Assembly (NCBI GenBank): GCA_014526335.1
Contig: JACTAT010000038.1
Location: 1,842,582-1,906,581, forward strand
Reading direction: 5' to 3'
DNA: 64,000 nt
Source: Chrysaora quinquecirrha
Taxonomy: Eukaryota; Cnidaria; Scyphozoa; Semaeostomeae; Pelagiidae
Made by a program: the position numbers and the translations under genes. The stretch's first letter is position 1; each line of letters opens with the position of its first letter. The notes under the pieces are model-generated. The model searched no databases and was not told the DNA's origin. It worked only from the letters and a program-made list of their open reading frames with translations. This document shows, in pieces, positions 55,766 to 64,000 of the stretch.

Positions 55766-58369
55766 CTCTTCAACTGGAATGGTTGGGAACATTTCATGTA
55801 AAATGCCAACTTCCGCCTGGAAATCCCGACGTGATGTACAATGACTGGAAGACGGTTGACTGTCTTGTGCAGGTTGTACTTCTGTTGGCTCATCTGAATT
55901 TTGCATTTGAACCTGATGGGGCTCAACAGTTGAATCCATGAGGAGCACATCATCATCAAAATCCTTGATACATTTGTCAGAGGTTTGATGATCTCGAAGG
56001 TCATTTAGAGGAACATCGGCACCACAATGCAAACAATTGACAATCACAGGCACTGCATCATCTCCTTTCACATCAGAACAATCAAGATTACTCTGCACAG
56101 GACGTATATAAACTGTAGCAGCACCAAATGTACATTTCAGGTCTGGAATGGCGTAGCCTTTTGGCCCAAGTGGAATGACTGATAAACGACGGCAAGTTCC
56201 GCTCCCGGTCACTGTTCGCATAACTTCAACTGCACCTTGCTGGGATTGAAGCTTTGGATATTCTTCTTCCATATTCTTCACAAAATGATTGTGGTCACCA
56301 TTCTTATCAAACACCACACGCTTTTTCCCTAACCCAGCCAGTCTCAGATTGTCCAGGTTGTTTCGACTTGGTGTTGTGCAATCTTCTGTCGAGGCCAATA
56401 CACATACATCATGCGTTCAAGTGCTTGGAGTAGCAAAATATGGCCTGTTAGGTGTTCCTGGTTGCCGTTGGGGTTGTCTCCTAGCAGCACCATAAGGAGA
56501 ATGTCTTATGCCATTAAGGCTGGGGAAATCATCAATTCGGAATATATATTTGGTTGTATGAGAAGAATTGAAAGACCTATCTTTTCTTGGTTCAACCATG
56601 GTAATGAAAGACTTCCAAAACTTCCAAAAAGTGGCGCACGGCCAATGGCCGTGTAGAAACTCTACCGTACGGGCGATTGATAAGGTTGCTAAAAATATGA
56701 ATGAACTTATGGCGGACGGGAAACCAACATTACCACGGATTTTGTATACCAGATGGTTGCTACTAGTCAAAAAGAGAGGTAGGACAGATTTGTATGTTTG
56801 TTGGCTTGCAGGTTGTTGTTTTTGAGACTTATACATAAATTGACACAAGTAAGCTTTAAATTACTGTTTCAGTTTGATTTTATTTCGTTTAATTTTTGGC
56901 CGGAAATCTTGCCTGACAAGCCAGGAAAACCAAAATGCTTGTGTGTCGCAAGACAATTTCAGCCTTTTCGATGTTAAGCAGAAAATCCAGTTTAAGGGTA
57001 TCATATTCAGGTCTTGCAAAAAAAATCAACGAATGCAAATCAGGGCTTTATTTGTATAAACAAAAAGGAACTCACCTGAAATTTTGTCCTGCTCTTTCTG
57101 ACGAACTCTGGCCAGGTTGCTCTGCCGCGGTCAGCTGACTAGGTCTTTGAGGTCTATTTGAAAACAAAAGAAAAGGCTATAAAAATAAGTGCATCAGAAC
57201 TGCATGATTATATGCTTAAGCTAGTTGTTTATCTATTTCTCGTTCTCAGCTATTGAAAAAAGTCAACAGCTGGTTTTTCAAAGCATGCAGGCATATTCTC
57301 CAAAGTCAAGAAGAAAAACTGATCATCTTGTAAAAACCTGTATTTTGTGAATAAAGAAACAGACATTTCGTGGGTATTATTTTTCAGAAATCCACTTCAC
57401 TCTTCACTGGAAGGATGCAGAATATATTTTTTCTCAAACACTCATTTTCCAAATTTTTTCTCTGTAATAAACTTACTACATCACAGAGCGTAATAATCTA
57501 GCGTTCGATACTACATATACGGACTTGATATGTTGATGTAACATGGCAGTAACAATAACATGGCAGCAGTGAGGAGACTTTCTTCATAGAAGTTATGAGG
57601 ATGTACAGGCATGTAATTTCGGGTTTTCACCTCAAAGAAAAATATTCAAGGGCAAGGATTATGATGATCATTTTATTTACTGAATTCGTATTGTTCTTAA
57701 AACCCAAATTACCTGTTGGCTGCTGAAGCCCCATCTGATGTCCTTTCTCCAGATTTTTGCCTTGGAGGAGCCGAATTATTCACATTGCCACTGGAAACGA
57801 AAATTTGTCTGATAACATTCTGTCATGACGAAAACAGGGGAGGGTATAGGCGATAATAAAGTTTACCTAATGCCAATGCCCTGGTTAAGCCATTGCCACT
57901 GTAACGCTGTAGTTTCAAGATTTTGCAAATTACATAATAATAATTATAGTTATACTAATAATAATTTCATAATAATAATAATTTATCCCACTTCTATCCG
58001 AAATCATCTGCTAACATTTTAGTGGAATATTTTAGTTGTAGGAATGCTGTTATTTGTAATATCACTTTCGTGTTTTAGCTTATTATAAATTTTAATTTTA
58101 AACTCGTAACTTTTGATTTGTGATACTGTGTATGTATTTGTCATAATTTTATGGATAATTTTATGGATATGTCTTTTTAAATGAAAAGTGGAAAACTATG
58201 TCTGGCGTGTCCGGTATACATTATGCACCTGTTGTACCAGTGCTGAAAAAAATGAAATCTCTTACCTGATGAACCGCGTGGGGAGGGCTCTGTTTCCATC
58301 ATCGTTGATCATTCTCAATGCCTCTCCGAGAAGAGAGGCCACTGTATTTTGATTTCCACGACTCTCCAT
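55766..58369 (-). CDS. G2E3/HECT-family gene, N-terminal half, multi-exon
   Basis: Exon a (58,369-58,266) starts MESRGNQNTVASLLGEALRM. Exons b (57,790-57,713) and c (57,153-57,076) are both exactly 78 bp with GT-AG borders and encode Pro/Ser/Gln-rich NNSAPPRQKSGERTSDGASA and PSQLTAAEQPGQSSSERAG. An ill-defined part at 56,600-56,420 reads FRIDDFPSLNGIRHSPYGAA and is separated by a TGA (56,419). The long exon (to 55,766) has LAGLGKKRVVF, FVKNMEEEYPKLQSQQGAVE, LSVIPLGPKGYAIPDLK and ATVYIRPVQSNLD, a C-x2-C-H-C motif (VNCLHCGADVPLNDLRDH) and a CUE-like LHEMFPTIPVEE before a donor GTATTC. Relatives in cnidarians and fish, as recalled, end in a HECT domain and are annotated G2E3-like. No HECT exon follows here, so the gene is truncated or continues out of reach. 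Confidence 0.6.
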
Positions 58370-58970
58370 TTTTTGAGATAACTAATCTTCAGCAAATCCG
58401 CGAAGCTCAGGAAAAATTTTGAAAGCTCTCGAGCAGTTAGCTGGTTAGTACAGTAGAGAAGCTTGTCAAAAATTGTCAAAAAACAAATCACAATTTACAA
58501 ACAGTTTTCTAATAAGAAACTTCGCTCGGGCAATTCAACAAGTTTCTTATTGTTGGACCTCTTATAGACACCATTTAGTAGCAAAAGTTGCTTTAGTTAC
58601 GTTATTTTAACTTTGCACTTTTTGCCTTAAGAATACTGTATTTGCTCTTAGAAGCGTGTTTATTCCAAAATCGAACTTTTCAGTGTGGCATTTTATAGAG
58701 GGCGGCGTTTATCAGAGGAATAACAAAGAATTGCAAAACGAGCAAAAAATAAACTGACTTCAAACAATGTTTTTTTCCCAAAAGATTAAAGATAATGTGA
58801 AAAATTTGAGTTCACTTAAGTTGGTAAGCAAAGTACTGATAAAGCAAAAGCGAAACGTTTAAAAATTGAATGTCAACTAGTTTTATATTTACATATTTGG
58901 GAAAATTAGCTCACGTATTATTATTTTTCTTTTGAACATTATGAATACTATGAAGATTACAGTAGCTTAT
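58370..58970. other. AT-rich stretch upstream of the G2E3-like gene
   Basis: No gene. Text such as AAGTTTCTTATTGTTGG near 58,540 resembles decayed ends of the TTATAAGAA MITE family. Confidence 0.4.
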
Positions 58971-59669
58971 TACACTATTTTTTTATAAGAACAATTTTAT
59001 AAGAACACGAGCCTGGATTTTGGCCAGATTTTAAGGCCTTTTCGAAAGCACCAAGAATATCAGCTAAGGGAGCAGTCATTATTTATAACCGGGGTGGGGG
59101 CCGAAGAGAAAGTATTTTGTACCATCAAGAAATTTTACACCACCAATTTTCTTTACCCCATAACTGGAAAGCAGAAAAATAACCCTACCCTCGCACTTTT
59201 TTGGTAATAAGATAAGAGCTGCAATTGATTCCCTCAAAGCATGGACATTTCGCGAAGCGTAATTTTAATATTGATGGCTTAATTGCTTAAATGAATTTGG
59301 TTTTGCGATAGAATATACCTTTATGTTGAAGGCAGTTTTATTACCCCACCCAATGCAATTAATATTTTTCAGTTAACCCACCATTTTCTCTTCAGCCCCC
59401 ACCCGGTCATAAATAATGACGGGTCCCTAGATATGAAAGTACGACAGTAAGACTCAAAGTAAATTTTAAGCCAACACAAACACAAATAGACAAGAATGCT
59501 GCATTTTTACGCTAACCTACTACCACCCCAGACAATCCTTGAAAAATATAGGTATCCAAGTAACCAAGGAATTAAGAACAGATGAAGAACATTTCAGGCT
59601 CAAAAACGGAAAAAAATTAAGAACAGCAAGCCACGATCAAAATTTCCTGGTTCTTATAAAAAAGAGTGC
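58971..59669. mobile_element. Element of the TTTTTTATAAGAAC family, about 700 bp
   Basis: Left end TACACTATTTTTTTATAAGA and inverted right end TGCACTCTTTTTTATAAGAA agree over about 20 bases. AATAAGAAC/TTAAGAAC words recur near both ends. The interior (59,070-59,410) carries Pro-like CCCCACCC text and no transposase. Confidence 0.6.
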
Positions 59670-59789
59670 ATCTATCAGTATTTCTCCGTAGTCACTTGTA
59701 ATTAATCTTATTTTTATTCTTAACCTTAACTTTATAGTGAATAAATTTGATGTTATTTGTTTGTAGGTTAGCGGCCCTCTTGGCTGGCG

Positions 59790-60151
59790 GTCTTTTTTAT
59801 TATAAGAACACACCTTATGTATAAGAACACCAGGCTCGAGTTGCCAAAAAAATAAGAACAACATAATAACATGTCCAGCCTCGGATGAAAAATAAGAAAC
59901 AAGATAATGTTTTTTTTGGAATTTTATCTTATTTTATCTTAACAAAACAAAACTATGAAATTACTAAATAAATGTATATATAGAAGATGTGCCCAGCTGT
60001 TATATATTGTTCGTAGAAACAATTTAGTTGCAGAAATATCAACGTTGAAATAAGAACCCAAATAAGAACATTCGAGCCTCAAATTATTCAAAAAATAAGA
60101 GCAACAAGCCTCGCAAAAAAATATCAGGTGCTTATAAAAAAAGAGTGTAAT
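59790..60151. mobile_element. MITE of the TTTTTTATAAGAAC family, about 360 bp
   Basis: Left end TCTTTTTTATTATAAGAACA and inverted right end TTACACTCTTTTTTTATAAG. Several AATAAGAAC words lie inside (59,850, 60,055, 60,062). An AAT microsatellite follows at 60,165-60,183. Confidence 0.6.
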
Positions 60152-60600
60152 ACCTTTGTTACAAAATAATAATAATAATAATATCCGAGATATGATTTGA
60201 GCGACAGGTCTACTATATTTAATCAACAGCAGTAGCCCTTTCGGAGTCTCGTGTGATTCTGCAAACAAGCCATGGAAAATTCAAACAGTATGCTGGCTAG
60301 CGGCATGCGTTGGTATCATTAAAAAACAGCATGGGTTGACAGACAGTATTCTATGCATTATTTTTGTAGGAAACCCCCTGTCTTCTCGAGAAATTACAAT
60401 TTCTTTCTTGAGCAGAAAATTGAAAACAGCTTTAGGAAGTTTCGGTGATATTTAACATCATTTTATGAAATCTACATTGACTGATAACATAGCAAGAAAT
60501 TTACAAAGATTATATTTAGTTTTAAGAATACAAATACTGACTGTAAAATTTTTGTTGTAACCAGTTGCTTATCTGTTTTTGATTTTTGATTACTAAATAT

Positions 60601-60665
60601 AAAAGCGAAATGCGACACACTTTTGCCTGAATCACAAAATCAGTGAGTAGTTTTAAATATGAATA
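60601..60665 (+). promoter_or_regulatory. Second copy of the shared virus-like 5' segment
   Basis: GACACACTTTTGCCTGAATC and AGTGAGTAGTTTTAAATATG match the region in front of the TRAF-like ATG (52.5 kb, opposite strand). Here the ATG is followed by only five codons (NIRWP) and TAA, and the 3' end of a minus-strand ORF (60,666) abuts it. It looks like a promoter that lost its gene. Confidence 0.55.
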
Positions 60666-60855
60666 TTAGATGGCCCTAAGATACACGGATTCTGTACGCA
60701 ATGCTCTCAACCTTGCAGCAACATCTTGCTCGTCAAAGTTGTTCAACGACTGCATTGGTCGCGCATTCAATTCGTCAAGCTTATTTAATGACTCCATTGC
60801 AAATAACAAAATACATAGCATAAGCGCATATATATATTCATTTTTATGACACATG
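60666..60855 (-). CDS. Small virus-like ORF
   Basis: The likely start is ATG 60,855 (MCHKNEYIYALMLCILLFAM, a possible membrane segment) or the internal ATG at about 60,798 (MESLNKLDELNARPMQSLNN). The frame ends ARLRALRTESVYLRAI. The frame is open further upstream, but the palindrome TGACACATGTCA overlaps the first ATG. No family recognised. Confidence 0.4.
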
Positions 60856-60886
60856 TCAATCATCTCCAACTCTTGACATATGTCAA
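60847..60886. promoter_or_regulatory. Two palindromes TGACACATGTCA and TTGACATATGTCAA
   Basis: TGACACATGTCA at 60,847-60,858 and TTGACATATGTCAA at 60,873-60,886 are perfect palindromes 14 bases apart, next to the start of a virus-like ORF. The first is identical to the core of the 34,338 palindrome in block one. Confidence 0.55.
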
Positions 60887-60994
60887 TCAGAAAAGACAGA
60901 ACAAAGGTCAAACACTCAGAGATAATATGAATCAGATTTCAAGTTTTAATCTCATAACTCAATCATCTAATTTACATTGCTTTTGTTTCAAAAA

Positions 60995-61510
60995 TCATGG
61001 AAACTTTTTCAAATGTTCATTAATTCTTGCACAATTATCAGCTTCAATCTCGTTCAGAACTTTCCTACCAAAAGCAACCGCATCACTTATCTGTTTCACC
61101 TCTTCTTTTCTTGCTGCAGAAAAATTTGAAATAGCATCAACTTGGTATATTCTTTTATCTACATATTTAACTTGCTCATTTCTTCTGGCGTCAAAGCAGC
61201 AGATACCCACTCCCATACGCTCCTGGATGAATCACTCAAGATTTTATCATCATCGGTAAGTATATATAATATGACTTGTTTTCCAAGACAAAATTCACTA
61301 GAAAGTTGTTTTATTTCCAAAACTCTCCCTCTAGAAGCTCTTTGCAATAAAGAACTTTGTAATTTATCAGCTGCTTTTTTATCAATTACACGTATAAATA
61401 AACTAGTCTCTTCTGCCATCTTGACAGATTGATTTCCGAATGCAGAATGAGTAACTAAGGCTTCTGCTCCCTCTCTTATAACGTATTTTGTAAGCTTTTT
61501 TTTAATATTG
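60995..61510 (-). pseudogene. Virus-like ORF of about 165 residues with one frameshift
   Basis: An open frame enters from upstream (RLEKFFINIKKKLTKYVIRE, THSAFGNQSVK) and reaches MAEETSLFIRVIDKKAADKL (ATG 61,419), then LSSEFCLGKQVILYILTDDD and SVWEWVSAALTPEEMSKLN. Near 61,160 a one-base change moves to the frame RIYQVDAISNFSAARKEEVK ... ADNCARINEHLKKFP ending at 60,995. Upstream, the same frame joins the poly-His ORF through a single TAA (61,536-61,534), so the two may once have been one protein. The MAE start and overall shape faintly resemble the first exon at 63,085. No family recognised. Confidence 0.45.
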
Positions 61511-61533
61511 ATAAAAAACTTCTCCAGTCGCTT

Positions 61534-61626
61534 TTACAATAGTAACTCTGCTGGATTATACGCCATACGCCTCGCTGTCTCAGGAAATGGCGAAAAAAAT
61601 CTAGCTCTATGATCTCCAGCAAAATT

Positions 61627-61665
<39 letters not shown>

Positions 61666-61827
61666 GCGTTTTTGTCTTTTTCTTACATTTCTAAAAGCCT
61701 TAATATTTCTTTTTCTGCCTCCACCTTTCAATTTATTTGTCATCATTGTCTGCTTAACCATAGCTAATGGCTCATTACCTTCTTTCAATACCCTTCCAAA
61801 TAAATTCGCTCTCTTATAAAGCTTCAT
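61534..61827 (-). CDS. Basic virus-like protein with a 13-residue poly-His run
   Basis: 97 residues from ATG 61,827: MKLYKRANLFGRVLKEGNEP, then TNKLKGGGRKRNIKAFRNVR and KRQKR, directly followed by 13 His encoded by a CAT repeat (61,627-61,666), then NFAGDHRARFFSPFPETARR. The Arg/Lys-rich centre suggests DNA binding, perhaps a core-type protein; this is a guess from charge only. The His run probably grew by replication slippage. The frame continues after its TAA into the next ORF. Confidence 0.5.
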
Positions 61828-61885
61828 TCTTAAAGACCTTATCCAAATACTAATACTCTATTCAAATTCCTGCTAACTCAATAAC

Positions 61886-62155
61886 TTATAGCAAAGACAT
61901 TGGAACTTTTTCGCTATCAAAAGGAAAATTTATCAAATATTTTATTTTGTCCTTATCTGTCGGCTTAAAACTTGCAAATACACTAGGCCATATTTTACTA
62001 TTTTCTTATATATTAGTATTTAAATAAAAGTACATACGATCTCCTATTCTTATAATCTCTCCATTAAATTCAAATTTATCATAACATCCACCCTGTTTTA
62101 ATGCATGTATATTTGCAATTTCACTTTTAAATTTTTGCTTTATTGTCAAATCCAT
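61886..62155 (-). pseudogene. Virus-like ORF, 89 codons, overlapping the spliced gene's stop
   Basis: ATG 62,155-62,153 overlaps the stop of the upstream gene in the string TAATG. It reads MDLTIKQKFKSEIANIHALK, then QGGCYDKFEFNGEIIRIGDR and MYFYLNTNI, one TAA at codon 50 (62,008-62,006), then SVFASFKPTDKDKIKYLINF and a final TAA at 61,886. Small and mixed in charge. No family recognised. Absent from simple ORF lists because of the nonsense codon. Confidence 0.45.
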
Positions 62156-63085
62156 TAAAAGAATTCACCTTCTGGCACCTCTTCTGCTGAAATTATCTCG
62201 AACCCATTTTGTTGTATATTATTATCTATAAAACCAAAAAAAACTCGTGAAAATAAAATTTTCCATTATTTTAAACATATAATAATTCCTACATAAAATT
62301 TTCTAATACTAACCATGATTATGCACAGCATTTTCACTTCCTCGTTTATGAACAGCATCTTCACTTTCTTGATTATGGTCGATTTCGCTTTCTTTGTCTA
62401 TCACCTCTTCTTCTTCGTCAATAACAACTATAAAAGAAAGAAAACATATAAATAAAAGAAAATCAATAATTTTCTTAACAATTATAATAAACTTTTATTC
62501 TTTAAATTACATTTTACCTTCTATCTCTCCAACTGACTCTCCTTCTAACTTCTTATGCACCTGTTTTGACCGTAGGTTGAATTGTGTATGCTTTTTTAAC
62601 AAATTTCGAATCTTTCCATTATTCACATAAATGCCGATCATGTCGTTTCTTGAGTCGCCGCAAGTCCAAACTAACTTCATCATGAGCAATTTCTTTAATT
62701 CCCGCTCCAGATCCTATAACAAATAAAATTTTTTAGTTATAATAATACTAATGTTAAATTTTTTATTAATAGAAGCTATAAAGGTAAAATTCACACTTAC
62801 ATCTATAAACGCTCCATCCTTGAGCACTTTCCCTTTTTCAACCTCGAACTCCAGGAGACACATGTTTATCCGCTGCCTTTCAAAACCGAAAGGCAGCAAA
62901 AGCTCGCTTTGGCCAAAGTCACAAATCTCGTTACACACGTAACGAAAAAGACACTGCATAATATTATCTTTGTTCGCTACATCGCAAAACACTAAAATCC
63001 TTGGTGCTTCTGCCATCCTCACTAATTTATTATAAGAGGATTCTTCTTCCTTCACGATGTCTTGCAAATGCAGTTCCTTTTCCAT
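62155..63085 (-). CDS. Four-exon virus-like gene, about 221 residues, unknown function
   Basis: Exon 1 63,085-62,801 (MEKELHLQDIVKEEESSYNK ... RILVFCDVANKDNIMQCLF ... FGQSELLLPFGFERQRIN; donor GTAAGTG). Exon 2 62,713-62,518 (DLERELKKLLMMKLVWTCGD ... NLLKKHTQFNLRSKQVHKKL; donor GTAAAA). Exon 3 62,427-62,314 (VVIDEEEEVIDKESEIDHNQ, acidic; donor GTTAGT). Exon 4 62,225-62,155 (NNIQQNGFEIISAEEVPEGE, FF, TAA). All acceptors are TATAG, phases are 0, 1, 1, and the introns are 87, 90 and 88 bases. Nothing is broken. Exon 1 looks like a folded alpha/beta domain; the tail is acidic and disordered. The gene is divergent from the one at 63,339. I do not recognise the family. Confidence 0.7.
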
Positions 63086-63338
63086 ATCTTATAGAAAAAT
63101 GAATATGAACCAAAAGTAAAATTAATTATATATTCCAATATAATTGATAGACAGCTGTCAACTTTTAGAGTTAAATTATATAATTCAAAAGAACTTGTCT
63201 TATATGTTTGATTGATAACTGTCATATTTTAGCTCGAATTACATTCATGCTTTATAAATTAGGCGAATAGTCTAGAAACCTCATACAAATTTTCAAACAA
63301 GCGAAAGCAAGAACAAATCATTCCAAACAAGAAACAAA
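63086..63338. promoter_or_regulatory. Bidirectional promoter interval with TGACAGCTGTCA-type motifs
   Basis: Between two divergent intact genes. It carries TTGATAGACAGCTGTCAAC (63,144-63,162) and TTGATTGATAACTGTCA (63,208-63,224), each a TGAT half-site joined to a GACAG/CTGTCA half-site, the layout of PBX-MEIS/PREP composite sites, and several TATATA words. Confidence 0.5.
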
Positions 63339-64000
63339 ATGAATAGAGATTTAGACTGCGATGTCATGATCCAAAACTCTGTGAAGTCAATGTTCATAAG
63401 AGAGAAGATTCAAGACCTGGGCAAAAAGGCCATTCTTTCTTGCTCGTACATTCAACTTGATGATGGTCATCGATGTTGTAGAAGGGTAGATATCAATTTC
63501 GATAAATTATTTATTTATTTTTCACTTTCCGAGTTCGACAAAATATAGCGAATAATCAAACACGAACTTAATGGGGCCTTGATGAGCAGCATTATCTGTC
63601 TACCAAGGGTCTTCCGTGTTCAAGAGTTTCTCATACATAGAGAAGTCTTCAGCCACCTGTTCTGAAACTCACAACGGCTTTTGTAAGGAAGGGCCTACTC
63701 TTCCCGCGCTGTATGAGAGTTCTACACAGCCTCTCATGACATTGGCCAGAGCATTCGTCAATAGCCTTTCGAGTCTGAGAGGGGTGGTGTTGATTAAACA
63801 GATATATATGTCAAACAACTCTATACCGAAGAATTAATAAACTTTTTTTCATTCTTTTGTTATATAGTTCACTCTGACAATACCCAATAGACAGGAAGAA
63901 ACAGTCTACGACTGTCACTTTATCCCTTGCAAGGAAGAATGGGATTTAAGCCCTGATGAAAAAATCAAATTTGACAAATGCAGTAGACAAATTCATGGCC
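63339..64000 (+). CDS. Spliced virus-like gene, leaves the window
   Basis: Exon 1 63,339-63,485 (MNRDLDCDVMIQNSVKSMFI ... CSYIQLDDGHRCCRR; donor AGG/GTAGAT). Exon 2 starts at 63,868 after TTATATAG and is open in phase 0 for 44 codons to the edge (FTLTIPNRQEETVYDCHFIP, then EEWDLSPDEKIKFDKCSRQI). The other two frames of exon 2 stop at once, and the phase joins exactly. The 382-bp intron has no features. Cys-rich (CCRR, YDCHFIPCKEEW), possibly zinc-binding. Family unknown; the gene continues beyond base 64,000. Confidence 0.6.

Noticed and set aside
56568..56825. Plus-strand ORF opposite the G2E3-like gene
   Set aside because: It lies antisense to the FRIDDFPSLNGIRHSPYG region and shows no known motif. 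I could not decide it is real.
60995..61419. An intron rather than a frameshift in the MAEE... ORF
   Set aside because: A GTATCT site exists near 61,200 but no matching acceptor gives a better join than the simple one-base change near 61,160.

Overview
The window is nuclear DNA from an animal, most likely a cnidarian (coral or sea anemone type). That placement is inferred from the mix of families and is not proven. By eye the DNA is about two thirds A+T, genes have short GT-AG introns, and almost everything recognisable is transposon-derived or virus-like. Very little ordinary host gene content is visible; the best case is a small three-exon leucine-rich-repeat gene at 6.8-7.9 kb.

Layout. 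0-8.9 kb: a retrotransposon gag fragment, two LINE reverse-transcriptase tails, a decayed piggyBac transposase and the LRR gene. 8,984-12,568: a fold-back element with long inverted arms, a 7-bp target-site duplication (CCTATAT) and a hexamer minisatellite in its core. 13.4-14.3 kb: a RecQ-helicase-like remnant next to a BEL/Pao integrase-end remnant, then a tRNA-derived SINE. 14.6-32.2 kb: nested LINEs. A nearly full-length minus-strand LINE (14.6-19.3 kb) is followed by a plus-strand CR1-like LINE (19.6-20.6 and 26.4-27.2 kb). The CR1 copy was split by a second minus-strand LINE of the first family (20,586-26,373; 7-bp duplication CAATATT), which itself carries a Harbinger-like MITE (23,412-23,826; TTA duplication). 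A HECT-domain ubiquitin-ligase pseudogene (29.0-30.5 kb) runs directly into a CR1 reverse-transcriptase segment.

33.7-52.5 kb: a compact, mostly minus-strand cluster that looks like an endogenised Maverick/Polinton-type or related DNA virus. It has a DDE integrase whose catalytic Glu is replaced by Lys, followed by a chromodomain-like tail. Around it lie several unrecognised, closely spaced or overlapping ORFs with frameshifts and in-frame stops, and a coiled-coil plus TRAF-type MATH gene. A 4.2-kb fold-back element (47,228-51,431) splits one of its ORFs. No DNA polymerase, packaging ATPase or protease of the Polinton set was recognised, so assignment to that group rests mainly on the integrase.

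53-60 kb: the first exon of an integrase-like transposon gene, the N-terminal half of a G2E3/HECT-family gene (55.7-58.4 kb, minus strand), a LINE tail and a cluster of MITEs sharing a TTTTTTATAAGAAC end.

60.6-64 kb: a second virus-like gene block. It includes a cleanly spliced four-exon gene whose stop overlaps the next start (TAATG), a divergent spliced gene that leaves the window, and a basic poly-His protein. The two virus-like blocks share a promoter-like segment (52.5 and 60.6 kb) and palindromic TGACAnnTGTCA / TGATTGACAG motifs, which suggests one viral lineage.
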